The position numbers were made by a program, and so were the translations under genes. 64,000 nucleotides of DNA, taken from Trileptium ribeirensis. Its lineage: Eukaryota > Nematoda > Enoplea > Enoplida > Thoracostomopsidae. Within the stretch, counting starts at the first letter, position 1, and every line of letters begins with the position of its first letter. Location: contig JASANE010003960.1 in NCBI GenBank assembly GCA_030248225.1, positions 1-64,000 on the forward strand, in the 5' to 3' direction. The notes under the pieces are model-generated. The model searched no databases, was not told where the DNA came from, and saw only the letters and a list, made by a program, of their open reading frames with translations. Below are positions 49,503 through 62,606 of the stretch, one piece after another.

Positions 49503-50540
49503 GTAAGCGTTTTTAAGAAAAATGGGAAACACTAAGAACGCGGATTTTACGTGTGCGCGTGTATTCGAGATGAGAGGCGTAAAGAAATGCATGTTGTACC
49601 CTAGTCAATATCCTAAGTGTACGACTAAACGGCATAATGTACAAGAATGATAATATTTTAGCCACTTTTCTTATATTACAGTTTAAATAACTTGTCAAAT
49701 ATTTATTGCTCTTTGTTAATTTGGATTGCCCTAATATACCTTCTCTGAACATACGTGCTCAAGAATCGATGTCCGATAGGGGTGCTTCGGGGGGGGGCTT
49801 TTATTCGGGCGACCAAGGGTATTAATTATTGAATTTTTAGGCTTTCAAAATTTTTGCGAAATTTTGCCATTCCGCCCCTGATTTTGCCAATTATAATCGG
49901 GCTTTATTCAATTTTCCGCTTTTTTGTGCTGATTTTCCTCTATTTTCGCCTATTTCCCTCGATTTTGGCTAATTGTTGTAAAAATTTCTCGCGCGCCTTG
50001 GGCTTGGTTGGTGGGGTTGGTGAGCGGAGCCTCAGGGTAGATGGGGCTACCTTCCGGGAGGGGGAACATGTGGGTGGGCACCGAGGGTGAGTCGAGCCTC
50101 AGGAAATAATCCTTCTTCCCTTATGTGCATGTATGATCGCTGAACTAATGTTCCATTGGCGAATACTTTAATGATAATTGCTGTATCATGATCTCAGTTA
50201 TGCAAACGATCCAATTAATTTGAAATAAAATGGTGAGGCAATATTGAACAGCAAATCTTGCGTAGCCTAGCGGAAAATTCTAGATTTGAAAACTAGCTGC
50301 TCAGCCTTCAGCAATATAAATACAACTTTAGCGATGATATTATATTATTACAATGTATATGTACTGTATCTGCCAAAAATCAATTTCAGAGCACTAACAA
50401 ACGCAGAATTTAATTTTGTGTGTAACACTTATTGGCGAAAGCTTTAAGCCCATTTTCACGTTATGATAAAGGAAGCTTTGGTGTGAAGCATAGAGCGTCC
50501 ACTAAAACTGTGTGGTTTTTCAATAGAAAAGACCATATGT

Positions 50541-50605
50541 ACTGGACATACGGTCCTTTGGCTCATGTCTGCTATTTTTCTAAGCCAGAAAACCGTATGT
50601 CCTGA
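50541..50605. repeat. hairpin in intron 2 of the Pro-rich gene
   Basis: GGACATACGGT and ACCGTATGTCC form a perfect 11-bp inverted repeat with related CATATGTAC motifs nearby. The rest of intron 49503-50870 has only a G-rich patch near 49790 (nine G). Confidence 0.45.
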
Positions 50606-50870
50606 CATACGTTAACGTGAAAAAAACTGATATATCCTAAAAAGTGTTGTTGTTGGCCAATGGACAGCCGGTATCAGGCCCATTTATGTATAACACCTAC
50701 TGAGCACAGTAACTCACATACGAAACATCTTATTCGATTCTCTAAAAATCATTCTACTGGAGGACCAAAAACAATGAAACTTTAATATCTCAAAATTCTT
50801 TTTACTGAACGTACAATCGTCTGCTTTGGAACGGTAGAATTATATTAGATCATGTTACATTATATTGCAG

Positions 50871-50978
50871 TCTAACCATTACAAACCATCAGCGATATCG
50901 TCATTACCCGTCGGCTATTCAAGCAGTCGGTCGGCTGTTAAACATCAAACTAACTACCCAATGTCGTACACATACAGT
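50871..50978 (+). CDS. Pro-rich protein exon 3 (108 nt)
   Basis: The exon lies between attgcag and gtaagt, with phase 0 on both sides. It encodes SNHYKPSAISSLPVGYSSSR and SAVKHQTNYPMSYTYS, the same Ser/Tyr-rich, low-complexity character as its neighbours. As an exon divisible by three it could be skipped without changing frame. Confidence 0.85.
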
Positions 50979-51122
50979 GTAAGTTTGCATTCAATTTAAA
51001 TGTCCTAGCTATTGCTCATTGAAAATTTCAAAAAATATGTCTTAAACATCTGTAATATACAATATATTTTTAGTTTATAATTTCGTTACTCTGTCAGAAT
51101 ATTAAACATTTTTACTTAGAAG

Positions 51123-51242
51123 CAAAGGCGGCGATTTCGGGGGGGGTGACGGGGTTGCACTCTCCAGAAATCCGGATCCGGGTATAAGAACTAAAGAAAA
51201 ATTATGCTCATCCCCCACTAACATTAGGGATCACCGCCCCTG
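51123..51242. mobile_element. hAT-like MITE (120 bp) in intron 3
   Basis: The ends CAAAGGCGGCGAT and CAGGGGCGGTGAT (inverted) are flanked by a perfect 8-bp duplication CTTAGAAG at 51115-51122 and 51243-51250. A run of eight G lies at 51141-51148. The CAGGGGCGG terminus and 8-bp duplication fit hAT. Confidence 0.85.
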
Positions 51243-51755
51243 CTTAGAAGTTATTTTTTAAGTTTAATATAATCAATATTTTAAAATAAAACATCTGGAA
51301 ATGTTTTGAGATATAATAATCTAAATGCCTTTTCCTTATAACTAACCGATACTTCCGGCATTTTTCGTGCAATATTGGATCGTGAAGTACTCGACATGTT
51401 TTTACTATTTCCAAGAAATGCTGTTATAAAACTAATATTAGCTACTGTGTAGTTGAAGTGTTAGTGCGTAAAACTAATTAGTTATCCTTATATATAGACC
51501 ATATACTATTGTCATATCAATATTGAAAGAAATTTATTCTAAATATGTTTTCTTTTAGGATATATGATGTTTGAAATACTTATTTTGTGTTTTGGATTAC
51601 AAAATAATTTCTAAGTTGTGTAGAATTCACTCAAATATATACGTTTTATTAACCGCATTAAATGTTTTATACTACAAAATATCTACGAATTGAACAGGGA
51701 AAAAGCGAATTGGTGTCAGAATAATTTTCTAATTTGCATCGATCTACTATTTCAG

Positions 51756-51848
51756 ACAACCTCGTTCAGTTCACGAACACCGTCGTATCGATATGGCGGT
51801 ATATCGTCAAGCTTGGCAAGATCGCCATCAACGATGTATCACCGCTAG
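51756..51848 (+). CDS. Pro-rich protein last exon (93 nt) with stop
   Basis: The acceptor is atttcag. It encodes TTSFSSRTPSYRYGGISSSL, ARSPSTMYHR and a TAG stop at 51846-51848. The start phase matches exon 3. No AATAAA was seen close downstream. Confidence 0.85.
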   Translation, partial: TTSFSSRTPSYRYGGISSSLARSPSTMYHR

Positions 51849-54800
51849 ACCATGACACTGACTGACATACTATTACAATCGAGCCATGTTTGTGCAACAA
51901 TATTGCTGTGCTTTCGCGAAGTAATTTTTCTCGACTGGGTCTGAATATAATCTCAGTAGTTGACGTAGCATCATGCATAAAGTAATTTTTTGTTGATGAA
52001 AAGTACTCTGTTCACCGCTGTCAACACAGTTATTTAAACATGCCGCAAAATCATTTTGTTACAGCCGTCAGACTTTGATATTGTTTTTCAGACTTTGTCA
52101 GACTGTGCGTTGCTACAAATTTAGCCCCATGCAGCTATATATAGACTTGTGGTCATAATGGATTTATTTCCAACTCCGACTACTAGTATAGCTCCAACGA
52201 CGAAAAGAAATTGGATATCGGCGGAACCTGGGTTTGAATTGAATTAAGAATTTATAATTATTAGGACGAAAGTGGAGCTATTAGTACAATCCACGGGTTT
52301 TTAACTGTTTAAATTTAATGCCGTATATGTGTTTGTCATGTGATAGTACATTCTGCAATACATTGCTCCACAAGTATGTTTGGTTGCTACAATGCATGAA
52401 CCGTAAAAGTTTGTCGTTGGCATTTATATAAATGCAAAATACTGTATAGCTGTGTTCGTACCGAATACTGGATTGTACTCTCTCTTTTAGAATGATTGTC
52501 ATCAGAACATTCATTTTTGATATAATATATCATGCTTTGCGCCGCAATAAGCACACTTTTTACCTAGAACAACTGATTCGGTAACTGCCTGCTAGCGTCT
52601 GTATGGTTGGATGTACATAGTAGATGATTTCATAGATAACAACGTGTTCAAAAAGTGCTTAAACGTTCCTCAAACATATAGAGCTGTCTAATCTTAGTTT
52701 TCAAGCTATCAACTGAAAGTGTTTTTGAGATATATGTCGTTAAACGGTGCTACATCTCCCGAACTCCAATTTTTACAGGCAGAGCAATGTGGCATCTGCT
52801 CTTGGGAAAGAAGATTAATTTGATGAAAGTTTCGAACACGCGGCTTCACGACCTTGAGCCGTGCACAATCACCACCACGAGACACTGTCACGATAGAAAC
52901 ATACAAACACGGGTATTGCAAGTTTTTTCTCCTAAATTCTGAGGCACCTTACCGGCTAATAACATCATTAGCTTACAGCATAAATCTAGGCATGCTAGCG
53001 CTTTATAAATACTTATGAAGATAGTTTTAGACACATAATTTTTCAGTCCACTCGGTTTAGCATAACGACCTATCAAAATAACAGTCGTATATTTGTTTTT
53101 ACATCTTCACCTGTCCTGGACGTTTTGTGTTGGTTTCCCAATTTTCGGAAAATGCGACGCCGCCGAAGACGTACGTCAATGGACAAGCAGTTTGTCTAGA
53201 GATCATTTTAGCAAATTTGTGTGCATAAACCGTAATTCAAAATATATATTTCGTGGGGATTCACATTCACACAAATAAGTAACGTTAAGACTTTCGGCAG
53301 ATCAAGACTCCTTGTCTCTACAAGATTGGTCTATAAAAAGGATGATTGGAATCATTCGGAAACACTACACGCATGAAAAATGTATCCCACGGTATGACAG
53401 TGAAGACATTATAAAAACAAATATCATTTGGTGGTAATGGTATTTTTCAAAACGCTAGTTAAGGCAGTTATAATTAAAATTTATGAATATTAATCGTAAA
53501 ACGCCATCTGCTTACAACACCAATTAGTACATAGAAACAACACACTTTAAACTGGGTAGTTAAAGTTTTAGTTAGATTAATATAGTAATAACTTAATTAA
53601 TTAGAGTGGAGCGAGCCAAGCGAGTGAAACGACTTGATGTTGTAAGAGGAATAAATGTCGCCGGTCCGGGCCGAACAATACCGAGATAAATATTACGTAT
53701 ATGGGTTTTTACGTATTTTTTTAAAAGAAAAGTGCCCGATTTTTTCCGATTTTATGAACGTCGCATGCTGTGTATGGTGTCTTAGTTACAAAACTTACAG
53801 ACTAATCTGATTATATAAAGCATCTATTCGAGTGTAACTTAACAGCGATATATGACAACTTGATAAAGTATCTTTAATGCAAATTTCGTATGCGGAATTC
53901 AGAGGTGCACGAAAAATTGACCTAATGGCTAATTTTCGGTTCGATCTTACCATAACAATTGTAAACCATCGCAACTGTTAACTTATAAACAAAGCCGGAT
54001 ATGGCGAAATTCAGTATTTCATGACAACGGCTTGTGCGATTCCAGCTTTCTTGGTGCTCGAACATTTACATTAGTTATTTGTTATACGTAAATCAATTAT
54101 TTTTACTATTATGAGGATTATTATTTGTACATTTTTACGACTATGCCCGCAAACTTTGAGTATTTCTCCAGCTTGCCGTAGAGAGCAAACAATATCATGA
54201 CGCTCGTCATTAGGGAACCCAATCTTTTCACACAATCTAGTTACATAGGTATATAATCAATTTGTTGATTTCTCACGAGACTTGTTTGATGTACAACAAG
54301 ACTTCCGTGTATTAATCTGTTAAATGACCTGAAATATTAATGAAAATCTTTAAAAAAATGCAGAAACATGGGCTGAAGCAAAAAAGCTACAGGGGTTAAA
54401 TTCAAAATTCAATATTTTACTGAAAATTATTATATTAGCTATATTTGAACGTAAGTTGATGATAATTTGTGAAAAAGAGCTTGTTTGTAAAATTTTGTTG
54501 TTAAATTATGTTTCAAAATTGTTCCATATTATTTGTTCTAATAATAGTGTGTTCATCAAATTCTAAACTCGTTCAATTTCTTGAAATTGAGCAAAATCTT
54601 CAAGTTTTGTTCATATTTTAACGTCAATTTTTGAGCTAAAAATTTAACTATTAGATAGCTTTATTTTACCGATATTCTCATAAATTCTGATATTCATTGT
54701 GACAAGTCTAAATACAAATTTTTTTTCGAGAACACAAAGCATGACAAAGGCACTGCTGTACCGTTTATTATTATGTATACAATCGAATACAGTTTATTAG

Positions 54801-57182
54801 AAATTGCAAATTAATGAAATATCTTGTTATGATTTTATTCATAATTATTGCGGTCTTTAATTATTATAGGTATTGTACATTATCTAGGACCGTTTATGTG
54901 CATTGTTTTTAATTTTAAGGTGTACTTGAAATATCTCCACAATGTTATTAGATGCCAAAATCTCTATGATTTTATATATTTGACGATAAAACATTAACAT
55001 TGAACGAAAGTGTCCGGAAAAATTTATAATTTTTATAGTACAGACACAGTTGACTAAATCCTGTAAACCCCGATGAACTTGGGGCCCGAAATGCTGAGAA
55101 TTAAGCGTTTTAAAAGCTAAAAGCTTTAATTTTATAGTCTAAGCATAGCAAATAATAATCCTGTTTATTTTGGGAAAACCAAAAATTGACAATATTTGAA
55201 TTGGTTTTGGAATTGCTGAAGTCGAACAATTACTAGTGCAAATAAATTTTAAACTTACATACAAAAATCACTTTACTTTTACTCTGATACTAATCGATTC
55301 CTGGAAGTTTGGCCTAAAAATATTCTTTTGGTTGCGTAGATGCCGATAGAGTTCAGCAAGTTCTTAGTGAAGTGGAGGTAAGAATATGGTTATTCAAAAA
55401 ATAAAATTGAAACTGGGAATAAAATACAAAATTATCAATAAATGATTGCTTAGCTATACCTGCAATAAAATTGAATTTGAATGTTTTCATTTAAGTACGA
55501 TTGACATTGTAGTAGATGCGTTCAGTTATTCAATGAACAGACACATATCTCTTGCTATTAAAATTTGTATAATTGCGAGAACTAAAAGCAGAAGCACTAG
55601 AATGGGAAACATAAATTTTTAAGTTTCAAAACTTGTTGCGTACTGTTCTCATTCATTCTTCGCAAAAAAACTGTTGAATCGCTTGATTAACTTTCACTAT
55701 TAATATGTTTAAATTAATTTACATTTAAATTTTGGACAGTTTGTTTTTGTTCTATTTTTTATTGCTTAGTAGTAAATTATCGCTATAATTGTATTCGGTT
55801 TAGTTTGGCACGAAATTTCTTGGTAGTTTCAATTTCCTGAGAGGTTCTAAATTAGCGATCACTAATAGACGAAATCGTTTTATAGCAAAGCTTCCAAGCC
55901 AAATGTTTTACAATCAGTGGCTCCAAGACCTCTTTATCGAACGAACTAACTATCATTTACCCTCGTAACCTTGTATCTGCTTCATAGCCAAAAATTTTCT
56001 ATATTCCTATTAATATGACCATGAGATGAATACAGTTTTTGCGTTACGAAAACGTTTAACTCTGTCGACTTTGTTTGTCGTTTATATATTATGAAAATCG
56101 TTTGTACTTTGTACTACAACAATATTTTTGCGTAGTTTCAGTAGTATTAGCTTGTAATTTAGATCTATTTGACTAGTTGTGATAACGAAGTGAATTTTTC
56201 ATGCCCGAAGTATTTTCTTCCTGCTTATATATAAACTGAATTAGCATTTATATATTATTTGCCATGTGTAATTTTGTTTATTATTTATAGCAATACTTTG
56301 CGCTTCTATTTGCTCAAATGCAATGAAATTTGTTAACAAATTTATCATTGAAAGTAGGAACTTGCAGAAATTTCAATGCAAACACCTTCAGTCATTTATT
56401 TTTAAATGAAGATAGCTGGAACTATTTTTTTACGAAATTTATCGAATTGAACTATATTAAATGTTGCTGGTAAAGCGAGGAGTGAATTTTTTGCCCATTT
56501 CCGTAATCTTCGCGTACTATTATTGCATAATCTAGTTAAATGTTCAGCTATTTTACTTTGGTCTATCAGAACTTCACGGCGTTATCAAAATTATGCTTTA
56601 AATCTATCGAATCAGTAAGCAAACCTGCTGTCGATGCAAAATTTTAAGATTTAAAAACAATAAATTTGCATTAAAATCAAATGGCACCATTAAGTCTGCT
56701 TCGCAGGTTGCACAAGTAAACTCCCAAATTTTAAGAGTATTTGTGTATGCTGTTATGATTTGGCGCCAACCACCTTCAAAAAGATTCAAATAAGCATTAG
56801 TGTCAGACTATCAAATTCTTTATTCCAAATTTGGCATGGCGAACAAATAATTTATGACTGTATGGCGGAAGTCAAAGATCGTTACTTAATATTAATCTGC
56901 TGTGATAGTCTAGTATTGTCTAAATAAACTACCTTCTGTCAACCAAAAATTCAAATTTCTATCCTACAGCAGACCAAAGGCGAGCCACGTACGTTTTTCA
57001 AGCTGGTTATCGTAAATATACCTATTTGGACACTTTGAGTTTAATCCAGCATATCCGTTACATTTTTCTACGCGTCTGTTGTATCAAAATAACGCTATAA
57101 TCGACCATGCTTTGCATCAGTACACTGAATTCAATAAATATATTTGTCATAAATATTCTGTACAATCGTGTATTAAAAATAT
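51849..57182. other. intergenic, one SINE-like patch, otherwise nothing recognised
   Basis: About 5.3 kb of AT-rich sequence. Open frames are short and without domain signatures. The only feature I can suggest is the tRNA-like patch at 52825-52885. Confidence 0.5.
52825..52885 (-). mobile_element. tRNA-like SINE head (weak)
   Basis: On the minus strand the A-box-like CGTGGTGGTGATTGTGC is followed by a B-box GTGTTCGAAACT (52829-52840). No acceptor stem was found. Confidence 0.3.
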
Positions 57183-57344
57183 CAGGGGCCTAGTTGAAGG
57201 AGGCACGGCAAGCCCCTCATTCTTCTCTCGTGAAGTATGGTAGAAAAGCGAAGTATATGTTTGTGTAAACTAGGTAGGGTTACGCTGAGCCTCACTTGGC
57301 AAACCCCATGCCCCGATGTGCGGAAGGTTGTGGCTACGCCTCTG
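57183..57344. mobile_element. possible MITE with CAGRGGC ends (162 bp)
   Basis: The ends CAGGGGCCTAGTTGAAGG and CAGAGGCGTAGCCACAAC (inverted) are similar. Flanks share only TAT, so a target duplication is not established. Confidence 0.4.
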
Positions 57345-57710
57345 TATTATTTAATTTTACAATATATATCAATCTATGTATATTTACATTTAACGGAGGA
57401 ACATTGGATATTTTGAATTATATTTTATATTACTTCAACCTTGCTGCAAATAAATTTTTATAACAAACTGTGCGACTCAAGATTTTGAAGAGCGGATAGC
57501 CTCAGCGCTATTTCAAGACATTTCAATGAATTCAAATTTGGAGTCACAAGATCAAGAGGAATTTATATCATTAAAATTCTGGATACTGGGCACGAAGCCG
57601 CGTACCACACACTTTCTATCCTAGTCTCTTCCTTACCTTACCTTACTACCAGCGTACTGACTAAGCCAATTTGTAAACTTCACTAATACAAAATTGCATT
57701 GGTTATTTTC

Positions 57711-57845
57711 CAATGACAATTTGTTGTTAGATGCAACAATATGCAACAGTAGTTTGGATTCCCACGGCTAGAAAATTTTTCAATGACAATTTGTTGTTAG
57801 ATGCAACAATACGCAATAGTAGTTTGGATTCCCACGGTTAGAGAA
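57711..57845. repeat. 70-bp tandem duplication
   Basis: The segment caatgacaatttgttgttag through ggattcccacgg is repeated with three differences, from about 57711 and 57781. Confidence 0.88.
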
Positions 57846-57999
57846 AACCTATCAGCAAAATCAATCAATATATAAATCGGAAACATATCAAACCAGCTGC
57901 TGCTAAAACGAAACGAGCTCTTTCATTCTTCTAGAAGCTAATTACTGTAATCCTATCGACACTTCATGTATCCGCCTTCGTGTCATGGATAAATTAGGT

Positions 58000-58665
58000 T
58001 GCGTTAAAACTACACAATTAGCCTAGGCAAAGCTACTATTGTAGCAGCGATATATGTCCATTTTCAAGGTATACCATACAATTACTAATGAAGTAGTGCG
58101 CTCGAGAATGATTTCCATTAATACAGCATATTGTAGGCAGGTAAGAATAGCCACACAAACTGTAATCCCGTCGACAATTCATATACCCGACTTCATGAAA
58201 AGTGGGTTAAGTTAAAACTACTCGATTAGTCTATATAAACCTACTATTATGGCAGCGATATATGTCCTTTTTCAAGGTATACCATACACTAGCTAGTGAA
58301 GCTGAGCGCTCGAGGATAATTTCTATTAATACAGCAAACTGTAAGAAATAGTCATTCACAATACAGATAATAATGTGGCTTTCACGTTATGATTTACACA
58401 AGTTTGGAATCTATGTACCCTATAGAGTCTTAAGCACACTGTCGATTAGTCTATATAAACCTACTATTGTGGCAGCGATATATGTCCTTTTTCAAGGTAT
58501 ACCATACACTAGCTAGTGAAGCTGAGCGCTCGAGAATAATTTCTATTAATACAGCAAACTGTAAGAAATAGTCATTCACAATACAGATAATAATGTGGCT
58601 TTCACGTTATGATGTACACAAGTTTGGAATCTATGTACCCTATAGAGTCTCAAGCACACTGTCGA
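58000..58665. repeat. 220-bp duplication plus an older diverged copy
   Basis: Copies start gattagtctatataaacc at 58224 and 58444 and are almost identical. A third, diverged copy (agcgatatatgtccattttc) lies at about 58010-58145. The duplicated unit includes the first 70 bp of the Harbinger-like element, so that left end is present twice. Confidence 0.9.
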
Positions 58666-59071
58666 CAACATGGTGTCTTAGACAACCCATGTTTTTTTAT
58701 AAATCTTTTCAAGAGTAGCTAGTGCCACTTTTCGTCGGTGCCTTCTTTGCAGATTTATTGACGGTGTGCAACATGACATCGTCAACATTCATATGGCCGA
58801 GGTGGAATATCGAGATTTTTTAAAAACTACCCAGCACAATTGGCTAATACTCCACCTAAGCTACAGACGGCGTCCGTTAGAGTTAATTCGATCCAAATTG
58901 GTAGCTAAGGATGTGTACGACACCGTAAACTTAAAATGCAAAAGCTAGGGTGTGTAGTGCATTCTGGGCAATAGATATACGGTATTGGTGGGACCCCGAC
59001 TGTCTATGCAGTAGGATCGACACTACAGGGGACAAAGGTTCCCAACAGCGGGGACATTAACACACGCCGCA
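58594..59071. mobile_element. second Harbinger-like element copy (478 bp)
   Basis: It aligns along its whole length with the element at 37668. Shared blocks include tggtgtcttagac, ccaaattggtagctaagg and cagcggggacatta. The left end TGTGGCTTTCACGTTATGAT and right end ACACGCCGCA are diverged forms of the same termini. TAA flanks both sides (58591-58593 and 59072-59074). It is more decayed than the copy at 37668. Confidence 0.85.
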
Positions 59072-59789
59072 TAATATGTATCTATGTACAGTTATAACTT
59101 TTTTGGTTAGGTCAAGCTGAAATAATATTTGTACTAGGACCAAGGCTCAAAATGAGAAATTTTATCGCTTGAAAGTAATCTACTATAGAATATAGAAGTA
59201 TTTCTGGCAGTAGTATGCGCGAGTTGTAAAATATTTAACCAAATATGTTCGTCCACTAAAAAGCAAATAGCTTTTGCTCGAATATCGCGGCTATTAATAT
59301 GAATTCTTAGCAAACCTGCTTCACTGAGTGAGAAATGTATCGAATGAATTTATCTCCTGATACAGCGGCGAATTGCAAAATATTAAAACAACAAAATATA
59401 CCACCACATTCTCTATCAACCAAATTATATTCATGTAGCAGCGTTGCAAACAGTGACTGAGAAGGCAGGTATAGATCACAGAAACTGCTGTTTATCGATT
59501 AACATATATGTAGATTTCATTTTATGGATTAGTAAACACAAAATTTTCATTCTTTGTAAGCCACATGAGGTACAGTAGTCATTACTTCTGGTTATGCCTG
59601 TTAGCGATTTTCGCACAACACATGTTTTTCACCACGTTTATTTTTCAGGTTGTAATCATTGTAACCAATAAAAGCTGCTGTGACACAATTCTGTAGAAAT
59701 ATATGGTGGTTCAAACGCACGTAAAAACAACAGTCGACGTCGATTTTACATAGCTATGCTTGTTGTTGTTAATTCTTAACCACTTTGAG

Positions 59790-60075
59790 GGACTAAACAA
59801 AAGACACACGCTATAACCTTTCTATTTTGTAAAACCCGTAGAACAAGTGAGAAGGCGCATTCTACCTATTCCTACCGCAAAAAAGGGATTAAACAAAAGA
59901 TACACGCTCTAACCTTCCTATTTTGTAAAATCCGTGGAACAAGTGAGAAGGCGCATTCTACCTATTCCTACCGCAAAAGAGGGGCTAAACAAATGATACA
60001 CGCTATAACCTTCCTATTTTGTAAAACCCGTAGAACAATTGAGAAGGCGCATTCTACCTATTACTAGCGCCAAAG
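59790..60075. repeat. 96-bp tandem repeat, 3 copies
   Basis: Units begin aaacaa at 59795, 59891 and 59987. Each contains attttgtaaaacccgtagaa and gagaaggcgcattctaccta. Confidence 0.93.
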
Positions 60076-62606
60076 TAGAGATTTACAAACAGCCACTGAC
60101 AGCTCCACCAACATTATCAATTTTGAACTAAGGTTCGATTAAATTTAATGTAAATTTGACAGCATAAACGAAACGGCGCTATAGATAATCAGTTACTATT
60201 CGCGAACATAAGTATTTTTTACAACAAGTACGATAAAATTTAGTTTGCGAACAGTTTTGACTTTTCGAACAAAAATAGCTAATTTTTGATTAACTAGATA
60301 AAGTTCAGAAACGTAATTTTAAAAAATAACAAAATTGGATGGTTAAATTAAGTTTAGTCCAATACTAAAGCTGTTATATAGCAAAACTGCCAGTCATACC
60401 GTGTACGTCGCTAGCGAAATCTTTTTATGGCGAAACGAATGATTATGGCTACAATAAACGATGATAAACTCAAATCTTGGCGAACAATACTTCACGTTAC
60501 AAAACCGTGTAATAGCATGATATCAATTGCAGTGAAACTGGGCTATTAATTTCGAATTAGCTAACTGCATGACAAAACAAATATACTTTATTTATTACAC
60601 TATAAATCCCAACATGAAATATTAATCACTGTTTGAAAATGCCTGGACAATTCAACCCTGTACAACTATGTTGCTAAATACAGCGATTTTTCGTAATCTC
60701 ATATGATAATGTGACGCTTGGTTGTTTTAATAATGATAATTAGAAGAATGTATTGCAATACCCGTCTTGTACACTAGAAATGCTATATTTTCAAATAACG
60801 AATATTTTGTTACAGTTGCAAATGGTTATAAATGAACCTATATATACCTATGTGGTAATTTATGTCTGTATATGCAAAAGATACAATAAATGATCAATGA
60901 TTGTTACCGCTTGCAAGTTTTCACTCAAACTATTACCTGGACAAGCTCACTAGCATGTGCATACAACAGGTCCTCGGGTACTAATACGAATGTAATTTTT
61001 CCAAACTTTTGCTATACCATAATTTATGTTACTCACGTTACATAGCTAGCACAAATTGTTATATTACCAATAATCTCGATGCAGATTTCGGGTATTGCTT
61101 GGTAATCGTTCGATATTTGCACCGACAATCAACATTGCTCAACGAAATGACAGTACAAAATTTTGCTTGATCATATCACAATTTCATGCATTTCGTGTAT
61201 TAATTATAGATTGCATGTTGTCATACACATAGCGAACATATTTATTCATCACTATTTTGTGCGGTGTCTATCTTCGATATAGAAAAACACAATTTTGCAA
61301 AAAAATTCACCCGGGTCGCGTATAACACCGTAAATTGTAGGTTTCGCTAAAATATACCTCAAATATAGTTTGCACATCTGTCTATGCTATAAACAGTTAT
61401 CATTTGATTTGACGAACGTTATATGAAACCAAATCGCGATGTGTTTCAACTTTGCAAACGTGTTTAAAATTGTCTTGAATATTTGGCCGTATCGTGCGCA
61501 CAATGCTAACAAAAATACAATATATACAATGTAACCACTAAAGACCATGAATAGATGATGTGAATAGTGCTATCCTTTCGCAAGTAAAGCTTATGCCTTA
61601 GAGCAGTAAATTCACTAATGCATTAAGTCCATACATCAAATCCACAGCTTTTAATTTTACAGCAAATATCGATACGCCAAATGGGGCTAAGTCCAAGCTA
61701 AAAGTTCTGACGGCCCAAATGAATTTCCATACGTTTCTGTATCATATATGGTGGCCATTAAAATATATGTTGCCGTTTTTATACATATGGAGGCGTCCGA
61801 ATAATTTTAGCTTTTTATTAGCATTAATTGAAGATAGTTGTTGATGATACTTGGCAATTTGCTGATCGAGGCGCTTTTGCATTTTAAGTGCTTTGCGAAA
61901 AAAAAAGAATGCAACGCCAATTTTATTGCGATTCAGCTTAACGGAAGCCAACAGCGAATAAAAATCAGATAAGACATGTATTTTCTACACGGCCGAAAAA
62001 TAATGAATATTAAAATTGAAATAAAATGACAAATATAAAATATTTTAATAGATAATTATTAACAGTGCAAAAACCCGATTGTAACGTAATAAAACACGTG
62101 AAATGAACTTGGTGACCCGATCATTATAAGGTGCAGAAAGCAAAATACAAAATAAATAAAATAATAATAATAGTAATAAATACAAACAATATCCAGTAGT
62201 TTTTTTAATATATTCTAGACTAAATATTTCTTTTATACTGTGAAGCTTAATAAAAGACACTATATAAAATATACGTTTCCGTGCGTAAATGGCTGGACAT
62301 AAGTGTTTGATTTTTTATGGTGATGCTATGTATTCGATCATTAAATAACGTCATGAAAGTAGGCTTTTAACAATAATACTGCCAGATGTAATTGTAATAC
62401 TATCAGTGTTAGAAATTATAATTCTTATAATAATTACGCTATTGTTAGATTATTAATTATAACTTGTAATTACATTATAATATTAATATAAATACATTTT
62501 TATAATAATTACAATAATTATAATTAACTTAATTGGTACAGCAAGTTAAGCTATTACAGCATACACTTTTGGCATTTGTTTATATATATTTGTTTGTTTT
62601 TGCTCT
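60076..62606. other. intergenic, nothing recognised; AT-rich low complexity near 62400-62530
   Basis: No gene or transposon was supported. The segment 62400-62530 is almost pure A/T with TAATTATAA-type repeats, lying just behind the 3' end of the minus-strand receptor gene. Confidence 0.5.

Larger units (their letters stand above)
43655..51848 (+). other. gene span: disordered Pro-rich / Ser-Tyr-Arg-rich protein, 4 exons
   Basis: Exons 43655-45720, 49337-49502, 50871-50978 and 51756-51848 join in frame (2433 nt) to 810 residues. Residues 1-278 are acidic and Ala/Glu/Asp-rich. Residues 279-414 are 17 tandem octapeptides of the form EPTPPPPK, with variants QPT, DPT, TPAPPK and TPLPSK. Residues 415-810 are rich in Ser, Tyr, Arg and Gly. 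There is no signal peptide, membrane segment or recognised domain. Such tails and PPPP repeats suggest a cytoplasmic scaffold or cytoskeletal role, but that is inference. I do not recognise the family. Confidence 0.85.

Noticed and set aside
49780..50100. G-rich patch in intron 2 of the Pro-rich gene as a hAT element
   Set aside because: TAGGGGTGC-like start has no matching inverted end and flanks share no duplication.
50252..50310. tRNA-like stretch gtagcctagcgg
   Set aside because: No B-box or pairing stems could be found.
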